DNA of 17,219 nt from positions 1 to 17,219 of the forward strand of contig CANRFK010000157.1 of assembly GCA_947629875.1 (NCBI GenBank). The letters are read 5' to 3'. Positions within the stretch are counted from its first letter, which is position 1; every line of letters begins with the position of its first letter. The translations under genes were made by a program, and so were the position numbers. Below are positions 13,327 through 17,219 of the stretch, in pieces. The notes under the pieces were generated by a model that was given only the letters and a program-made list of their open reading frames with translations, was not told the origin of the DNA and did no database searches. Source of the stretch: an uncultured Clostridia bacterium. Lineage in GTDB: Bacteria > Bacillota > Clostridia > Christensenellales > Borkfalkiaceae.

Positions 13327-13527
13327 TTACTTCTCTGCTTTCTTTTCTTTCTTGCCGCTCTCCTTGGGCTCCATCTGTTTCAGGCATTCGTCCATCTTCT
13401 CATCGACCTTTTCCATGATCTCCGATTGGCTCTTTTTCACGAGCGAACGCGCCTTGTAGCTGTTGGCAACGATGAGCGCGCCGCCCACCATGCCAAAGAG
13501 AAGTCCGAGACAAAACAGTTTTTCCAT
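13327..13527 (-). CDS. Small single-pass membrane protein, function unknown
   Basis: A 66-residue protein with one N-terminal hydrophobic segment (LFCLGLLFGMVGGALIVANS, about residues 4-23). A Lys/Glu-rich, probably helical cytoplasmic tail ends in KEKKAEK. The SD is GGAGG, six bases upstream, and the start is clear. It lies 54 bases after the Myb/RsfA-like gene on the same strand and is followed by a terminator, so the two are probably cotranscribed. I do not recognise a named family. The arrangement (short anchor plus charged helix) is compatible with a scaffold or small regulatory membrane protein, but that is a guess. Confidence 0.75.
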   Translation of the reverse strand: MEKLFCLGLLFGMVGGALIVANSYKARSLVKKSQSEIMEKVDEKMDECLKQMEPKESGKKEKKAEK

Positions 13528-13552
13528 AGTTTCCTCCGAACGGTTCTCCCGT

Positions 13553-13571
13553 CTTTCACAGTTTGTGAAAG
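13553..13571. repeat. Perfect short palindrome in the intergenic gap
   Basis: CTTTCACA (13553-13560), loop GTT, TGTGAAAG (13564-13571): an eight-bp stem in the 54-base gap between two - strand genes. There is no U tract, so it is not a normal terminator. It could be an operator or an RNA processing/stability hairpin. Confidence 0.5.
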
Positions 13572-13581
13572 CATCCGCCCG

Positions 13582-14154
13582 TTATTCGCCCTGCTTTTTG
13601 CGTAATTTTTCCAACTCGGCTTTGAGCGCGGCGTTTTCCTTGCGCAGTTCCTCGGAGAGCCGCGCATAGAGCATGTCGATCTCCCGCTCCAATTTGCGCT
13701 GCAAAAAGCTCTTTTCCTCGAGAATGCCTGCCTCGCGCGCAAATTTCGCCACCCGTTCGGGCTGTTTTTTGAGGAGATTGCGGTACTTGTTCTGAATGCG
13801 GAGCATCAGCCTTTCGTCGCCGCCCGCCACGTTGATGATGGCGCGCCGCACCGAGAGCCCCTTGCTCTTCTCGGCGAGCACCTTTTTGAGCATCTCGTCC
13901 GTCTCCTCCTCGGTGAAGGGGCGGATGGTCTCCGCGTGCAGGTTTTTCCCCTCCAAAATGCGCTCCACGCGCGAATCGTCGCGCTTTTTTAGGAGAGCGT
14001 AGTAGTAATTCCGCACGCTTCCCTTTGCCCTGCTGTGCTCCTTGCCGTACGTCTCAAAGAGATAGGAGAGCGTCTTTCCCGCGTTTCTGCCTGTGTAGAT
14101 GTATTCGATGAGCCCCGTTGCCTCTTCTTCCGTGTAGCCGTTGATTTTGTTCAT
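13582..14154 (-). CDS. Putative DNA-binding protein with two Myb/RsfA-like repeats and a coiled coil
   Basis: A 190-residue protein. Two related helical repeats are visible: residues 7-57 (YTEEEATGLIEYIYTGR...SVRNYYYALLKK) and 80-130 (FTEEETDEMLKKVLAEKS...IQNKYRNLLKK). Each begins with (Y/F)TEEE and ends in a basic third helix, as in the Myb/SANT-like repeats of RsfA-type prespore regulators. Residues 147-187 form a heptad-like Lys/Glu/Leu coiled coil, suggesting dimerisation. The start is ATG 14154 with SD GAGGTG (14165-14160); a longer frame reaches further upstream, but it crosses the promoter region and adds an unrelated N-terminus. Function as a transcription factor is inferred from architecture; I do not recognise a named gene. 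It is followed by a small membrane protein and is divergent from a 291-residue unknown. Confidence 0.7.
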   Translation of the reverse strand: MNKINGYTEEEATGLIEYIYTGRNAGKTLSYLFETYGKEHSRAKGSVRNYYYALLKKRDDSRVERILEGKNLHAETIRPFTEEETDEMLKKVLAEKSKGLSVRRAIINVAGGDERLMLRIQNKYRNLLKKQPERVAKFAREAGILEEKSFLQRKLEREIDMLYARLSEELRKENAALKAELEKLRKKQGE

Positions 14155-14175
14155 AGCGTCACCTCGGCAAAATTG

Positions 14176-14203
14176 TTGACATAATTTTATCGCATTATAC
14201 ATT
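14176..14203 (+). promoter_or_regulatory. Overlapping divergent promoters
   Basis: On the + strand TTGACA (14176-14181), 16 bases, TACATT (14198-14203), nine bases before the ATG at 14213. On the - strand a consensus TATAAT (14199-14194) overlaps the same -10 region and can drive the Myb/RsfA-like gene, though its -35 is poor. Polymerases could not occupy both sites at once, so the two genes may be expressed alternately. Confidence 0.6.
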
Positions 14204-14212
14204 GATAACAGT

Positions 14213-15088
14213 ATGCGGGTATATTTTTTGTCGGAAAAGCGGGGCGCGCTCACGGTGGGCGGCGCATATTTCGGCGTGGTGGACGGCTTCGAGCGCTCCG
14301 CCGAAGTGGACCCCGCCGACGGTCTCTATTGCGAATGCGCGGCGATCGGCTATGTCCCCGTCCGCTTCCGCTTCGACGAGGAATTTCTCTTCTCCCCGCC
14401 GCCCCATGTCAAACTCTACTTCTCGGGCGGCGACGTCGCCGTCTGGCTTCACGACTATGTGCGCGACGACCCCGCCCTCCGCGTTCTTTGGCAGGAGCAT
14501 GTAGCGGGCTCCCGCCTCACACTGTGCATGCAGGGGCGGCTCACCCTCAACCTTGAGAACGAAACGGGCTTCCACCTCATCCCCCTCCCCGAAAAGTTGG
14601 AGGCGTGCAGGCCGTTCGCCTGTTGCGGCGGCGTCCTCTTGGAGGCGGAGAACTGCTTTCTGCTCCTCTCGCGGGACGGCGAAATTTGGGCGCAGGGCGA
14701 GGGAAAAGTGCTAGAAAAGGGTGAAACGCTCAAAGCCGAGGTGCGCATCTTCGATAGCGTCGGGCACACCGCCCTGTGCACGTGGAAGGGCGCCGAACTG
14801 CTTTCTTGCACCCTCCGCTCCTCCCGCGCCCCCACCGATGCGACGTTTGCCCTCGCCTTCTTGGAGAGCGCCCTCATCGGCGCGGATGTCGAGCCCTATC
14901 TCTGCGACGCGTTGAGGCCCAAGGCAGCCGCGCTCAAGGGCTTTCTCGGCGACTTCGAGGACGTGGTCATAAAGGACGACCCCCGCCTCGTGGGGCTCGT
15001 CTACCGCCGCAGGGAGCGCGTCTTTGAGGTGCGCACCTTCCGCGTGGACGTCGAAGACGGCAAGGTCACCAACATCACCGAGGAGTGA
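14213..15088 (+). CDS. Hypothetical protein, 291 residues
   Basis: A clear long frame with codon use like that of the core genes, divergent from the Myb/RsfA-like gene. The N-terminal two thirds is rich in predicted beta strands with scattered aromatic and Cys residues (for example CCGGVLLEAENCFLLLS). The last 80 residues (from about ALIGADVEPYLCDALRP to VDVEDGKVTNI) look like a separate small alpha/beta domain, perhaps NTF2-like. There is no signal peptide, transmembrane segment or recognised catalytic motif. No SD precedes the ATG, and a -10-like TACATT ends nine bases upstream, so the mRNA leader is absent or minimal. I do not recognise the family and assign no function. Confidence 0.75.
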   Translation: MRVYFLSEKRGALTVGGAYFGVVDGFERSAEVDPADGLYCECAAIGYVPVRFRFDEEFLFSPPPHVKLYFSGGDVAVWLHDYVRDDPALRVLWQEHVAGSRLTLCMQGRLTLNLENETGFHLIPLPEKLEACRPFACCGGVLLEAENCFLLLSRDGEIWAQGEGKVLEKGETLKAEVRIFDSVGHTALCTWKGAELLSCTLRSSRAPTDATFALAFLESALIGADVEPYLCDALRPKAAALKGFLGDFEDVVIKDDPRLVGLVYRRRERVFEVRTFRVDVEDGKVTNITEE

Positions 15089-15091
15089 GCC

Positions 15092-15157
15092 CCCCTACCG
15101 CCCCGCGCTCTTGCTTCCCCCTCTTGGGGGAAGTACCCGCGTAGCGGGGGATAGGGG
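15092..15157. repeat. Compound palindromic element, possibly a dispersed REP-like repeat
   Basis: Outer arms CCCCTA (15092-15097) and TAGGGG (15152-15157) enclose an eight-bp hairpin CTTCCCCC/GGGGGAAG (15114-15133, loop TCTT) and a smaller CCCGC-GTA-GCGGG hairpin (15136-15148). The nested layout resembles non-coding palindromic repeats dispersed in gut Clostridia. No second copy exists in this window, so repetition is an inference. Confidence 0.5.
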
Positions 15158-15172
15158 TTTCCCTCATACCGA

Positions 15173-15211
15173 ACCGCCCGCCGCCGACGCTCTGCGTCGG
15201 CGGCGGGCGGT
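15173..15211. terminator. Very stable GC-rich hairpin downstream of the 291-residue gene
   Basis: A perfect 18-bp stem (15173-15190 with 15194-15211) and loop TCT, almost all G-C pairs. It is followed on the + strand by GAGTGTATCTT, so it lacks a clean U tract. It lies 84 bases after the stop and may stop transcription of the upstream gene or protect its 3' end. Confidence 0.55.
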
Positions 15212-15225
15212 GAGTGTATCTTAAA

Positions 15226-15251
15226 AAGCGGACGCCCGCAGGCGTCCGCTT
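15226..15251 (-). terminator. Terminator of the cyclophilin-like lipoprotein gene
   Basis: AAGCGGACGCC (15226-15236) pairs with GGCGTCCGCTT (15241-15251), 11 bp, loop CGCA. On the - strand it is followed by TTTTT (15227-15223, partly within the stem) and lies about 25 bases after the stop. Confidence 0.85.
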
Positions 15252-15275
15252 CCCTTTCATCAATTTTGCGATCGT

Positions 15276-16193
15276 TTAATATTTGGTTACCTTCACCGAC
15301 TTCACCACGATGGGCATATCGAGCGGCGTGTTGAAGTCCGTCGCCTCGACGGCGCTCTTTTGCAGATCCTCAAAGTCATCGTCGCCCTTCTGCACAAGGC
15401 TGAAGAGGTACAGCTTCTCGGGGAAATTTTCGTAGGGCGTTGCAAACGGCTTATCCTCCGCCAGCTCTTCGGAATACGCATTGATGGCGTCGATGAGCGG
15501 AGCCAACTCCTTGTCATAATTCTTGGTCTTTCCGAGCACGGCATACAAATCGTTGCGTTCAATATTGCTCTGCCCGAGGAAAGTGTAGAAGAGGCTCGTC
15601 GTGCTGTTGTAGAGGTAATCTTTGATGTCCCCCTTCTCGCCGTCGTTGTCCTTTCCGCCGTCCGCGCGCTCCACATAGACGTCGTGGGGGAATTTTTCAT
15701 AGGTGTTGTAATACATGACGAGCGCGCCCTTCGTATGGAACATCGTGCTCTTCTCGGGGCCGCGTCCCGCCTTGGGGAATTCGCCCACCACCGTGTAGAG
15801 GGGGGTCGTCTTGTCCGTCTTGAACACCGTCTGCGTAAATTTGTAATCGTGCTCCGCCTCGTAGGTCTTTACGAAGTCGAAGTAATCCTTCTCGCGGAGC
15901 ATGCCGTCCTCAATGGTATAGCCGCCGCCATAGAGGAAGTTGGCGTCGTAGTTGTGGATGACGGTTCCGTCGTAGAAGCCCGCATCGGCGAGTTCCATAA
16001 AGTGCCGCACCGTCTCGGGTGCGTCCTCACGCGAAAGCTGATACCCCACCGCATAGTCGTTTCCGTTGAAGGAATAGGTGATGGTAACTTCGGGATGATC
16101 GCTCGTGCAAGCCGCAAACATGCAAATTGCGCCCGCGCCGATGACGGCGGCGGTGAGAGCCGCGGCAAAGCGGCGTACAAACTTCTTTTTCAC
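15276..16193 (-). CDS. Cyclophilin-like lipoprotein with a degenerate active site
   Basis: A 305-residue exported protein. Residues 1-29 are a lipoprotein signal: KKKFVRR, a hydrophobic core, then lipobox MFAAC with Cys29 to be lipidated. The rest follows the cyclophilin-type peptidyl-prolyl isomerase layout: APETVRHFMELADAGFYDG (58-76), IHNYDANFLYGGGY (79-92), KGALVMYY (155-162), NSTTSLFYTFLG (196-207), YAVLGK. In active cyclophilins the second block reads FHR...FMxQGGD. Here the catalytic Arg is Asn81 and the conserved Gln is Gly, and there are insertions. It may therefore bind or chaperone without isomerase activity. The start is GTG 16193, just after AGGAGGA; a longer frame upstream adds non-signal sequence across the promoter. 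It is monocistronic with its own promoter and terminator. Confidence 0.82.
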   Translation of the reverse strand: MKKKFVRRFAAALTAAVIGAGAICMFAACTSDHPEVTITYSFNGNDYAVGYQLSREDAPETVRHFMELADAGFYDGTVIHNYDANFLYGGGYTIEDGMLREKDYFDFVKTYEAEHDYKFTQTVFKTDKTTPLYTVVGEFPKAGRGPEKSTMFHTKGALVMYYNTYEKFPHDVYVERADGGKDNDGEKGDIKDYLYNSTTSLFYTFLGQSNIERNDLYAVLGKTKNYDKELAPLIDAINAYSEELAEDKPFATPYENFPEKLYLFSLVQKGDDDFEDLQKSAVEATDFNTPLDMPIVVKSVKVTKY

Positions 16194-16221
16194 AGAAAAG
16201 TCCTCCTGCTTCTTCCCCTCT

Positions 16222-16250
16222 ATTGTACGCGCAAACGGCCGTTTCGTCAA
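16222..16250 (-). promoter_or_regulatory. Promoter of the cyclophilin-like lipoprotein gene
   Basis: On the - strand, TTGACG (16250-16245), 17 bases, TACAAT (16227-16222). The expected +1 near 16215 leaves a short leader containing the AGGAGGA ribosome-binding site before GTG 16193. Confidence 0.8.
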
Positions 16251-16304
16251 GCGGTTTGCGTGTTTTCGGGGTGAAATTTCTGCATCCTCGGCAGATAGAG
16301 AAGA

Positions 16305-16324
16305 CCCCGCCGCATGCGGCGGGG
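16305..16324 (-). terminator. Terminator after rplL
   Basis: CCCCGCCGCATGCGGCGGGG is a perfect 20-base palindrome (eight-bp stem if the central CATG is the loop) located 16 bases after the rplL stop. The - strand continues TCTTCTCTAT, a modest pyrimidine run. It ends the ribosomal protein operon before the lipoprotein gene's promoter. Confidence 0.75.
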
Positions 16325-16340
16325 CCAAAATGCTCTCTTC

Positions 16341-16715
16341 TTATTTGAGTTCCGCGGTCGCGCCGGCTTCCTTGAGCTTGGCAAGAGCGGCCTCTGCATC
16401 CGCCTTGGGCACGGCTTCCTTGAGGACGCCGAGCGCCTCGACGGCCTTCTTGGCTTCGGCAAGGCCGAGACCGGTAAATTCGCGCACCGCCTTGATGACG
16501 GCGATCTTGTTTGCGCCGAAATCCTTGAGGACGATATCGAACTCCGTCTTTTCCTCTTCCTGGGGAGCGGCCTCTGCGGCGCCCGCGCCTGCACCTGCAA
16601 CGGCGACGGGAGCGGCGGCGGAAACGCCGAACTCCTCTTCAAGTGCCTTCACGAGGTCGTTGAGTTCGACCACGGTCATCGCCTTTACTTCTTCAATGAG
16701 CTTCTGAACATCCAT
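16341..16715 (-). CDS. rplL: Ribosomal protein bL12 (L7/L12)
   Basis: Forms the multi-copy flexible stalk of the 50S subunit that recruits translation GTPases; anchored by bL10. The 124-residue length is normal. Seen: an N-terminal dimerisation helix region (KLIEEVKAMTVVELNDLVKALEEEFG), an Ala/Gly/Pro-rich hinge (about 33-50), and the C-terminal factor-binding domain with KTEFDIVL, NKIAVIKAVRE and GLGLAEAKKAVE. The SD GGAGGG (16728-16723) lies seven bases before the ATG. It follows rplJ by 21 bases, the standard rplJL order. Confidence 0.98.
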   Translation of the reverse strand: MDVQKLIEEVKAMTVVELNDLVKALEEEFGVSAAAPVAVAGAGAGAAEAAPQEEEKTEFDIVLKDFGANKIAVIKAVREFTGLGLAEAKKAVEALGVLKEAVPKADAEAALAKLKEAGATAELK

Positions 16716-16736
16716 TTTTTTACCCTCCGATAATTT

Positions 16737-17219
16737 TTAAGATTTTTGGTCCGCGATCGCCTTCAAAACATAGGCGAAATTCGCAATGGGCGCCTGCAAG
16801 CACCCGAGCATCCGTGCAATGAGCACTTCTCTCGACGGGATGGCGGCGAGTTTCTTCACGCCCTCCGCATCGACATACGCGCCGCTGACATACGCGCTCT
16901 TCGGGACGAGCTTATCCGCGAGCACAGGCGTCTCTTTCACCGCTTTTGCGATGATGGAGCAGCCGCTCGTCTCGTCCGGGCAGAACACGAACGCCGTGGC
17001 GCCGTTCAGGTCGCCGTCGAACCCCTCCACGCCGAGTTCGTTGAACGCCTTGCGCACGAGGGTGTTTTTGTACACCTTGTATTCGCACTGTGCGTCCTGA
17101 AACTTCCTGCGGAGAGCCGTCGACTCTGCAACCGTCAGGCGGTCGTATTTGGTGAGAACAACCGATTTGCTCGCGCTGATCTTCGCCTTGATCTCTTCTA
17201 CGACGACCTTTTTGGCTTC
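16737..17219 (-). CDS. rplJ: Ribosomal protein uL10 (5' end outside the window)
   Basis: Stalk base protein that binds 23S rRNA and carries bL12 dimers on its C-terminal helix. The frame is open to the window edge and encodes 160 residues. Visible: KKVVVEEIKAKISASKSVVL, YDRLTVAESTALRRKF (usual Y-x-G-L-T-V motif, with Asp in place of Gly), EYKVYKNTLVRKAF, and a C-terminal helical segment ending AYVLKAIADQKS. By comparison with family N-termini only a few residues are probably missing. The usual rplJ leader that binds L10 for autoregulation would lie outside the window. Confidence 0.96.
   Translation of the reverse strand, partial: EAKKVVVEEIKAKISASKSVVLTKYDRLTVAESTALRRKFQDAQCEYKVYKNTLVRKAFNELGVEGFDGDLNGATAFVFCPDETSGCSIIAKAVKETPVLADKLVPKSAYVSGAYVDAEGVKKLAAIPSREVLIARMLGCLQAPIANFAYVLKAIADQKS

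Noticed and set aside
15360..16274. A 304-codon + strand frame opposite the cyclophilin-like gene
   Set aside because: Antisense shadow; the - strand protein has a signal peptide, lipobox, promoter and SD.
1..17219. tRNA or rRNA genes, CRISPR arrays, insertion sequences, prophage genes
   Set aside because: I looked for these on both strands and saw no tRNA-like cloverleaf, spaced repeat array, transposase or phage structural gene.

Overview
The window looks like a chromosomal segment of a high-GC member of the Clostridia (Firmicutes), probably a gut lineage. This is inferred from the T-box leader in front of leuA, PdxS/PdxT-type vitamin B6 synthesis, QueH, the RuvX/DUF1292 pair, a family of small XRE regulators common in Clostridia, and strong Shine-Dalgarno sites of the AGGAGG type. 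Core genes are visibly GC-rich. The stretch at about 11.6-13.3 kb is AT-richer and holds accessory genes. I cannot name the species.

Positions 1-6098 (+ strand): a tight branched-chain amino acid operon. It begins with the last codons of a probable acetolactate synthase small subunit, then ilvD, leuC, leuD and leuB. These are followed by a YggS-type PLP-binding protein, coupled to leuB by an ATGA overlap, and a zinc-dependent phospholipase C-like protein. A hairpin at 6103-6130 ends the operon.

Positions 6115-11072 (- strand): transcribed toward the first operon. In order of transcription these are a ruvX gene fused in frame to a DUF1292 gene, leuA behind a T-box leader with a probable CUC leucine specifier, pdxS, pdxT and queH. 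No convincing terminator or promoter separates leuA from pdxS, so vitamin B6 synthesis may follow leucine charging. The isopropylmalate pathway is therefore split: leuA on one strand, leuCDB on the other.

Positions 11159-13260: a small accessory island. A SLOG-like nucleotide-binding protein is divergent from an 80-residue XRE regulator, with inverted repeats between them. Next comes a DUF1016/YhcG-type PD-(D/E)XK nuclease-like protein, preceded by the truncated tail of a second, different XRE regulator.

Positions 13294-15251: lineage-type hypothetical genes. A small membrane protein and a two-repeat Myb/RsfA-like putative DNA-binding protein with a C-terminal coiled coil lie on the - strand. 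A divergent 291-residue protein of unknown function shares overlapping promoters with them. A cluster of GC-rich hairpins follows.

Positions 15276-17219 (- strand): a cyclophilin-like lipoprotein lacking the usual catalytic arginine, then rplL and a partial rplJ.

A recurring theme is genes whose promoter -10 box lies only 6-9 bases before the start codon with no ribosome-binding site (queH, ruvX, the SLOG gene and the 291-residue gene). This suggests leaderless transcripts alongside normal SD-led genes.
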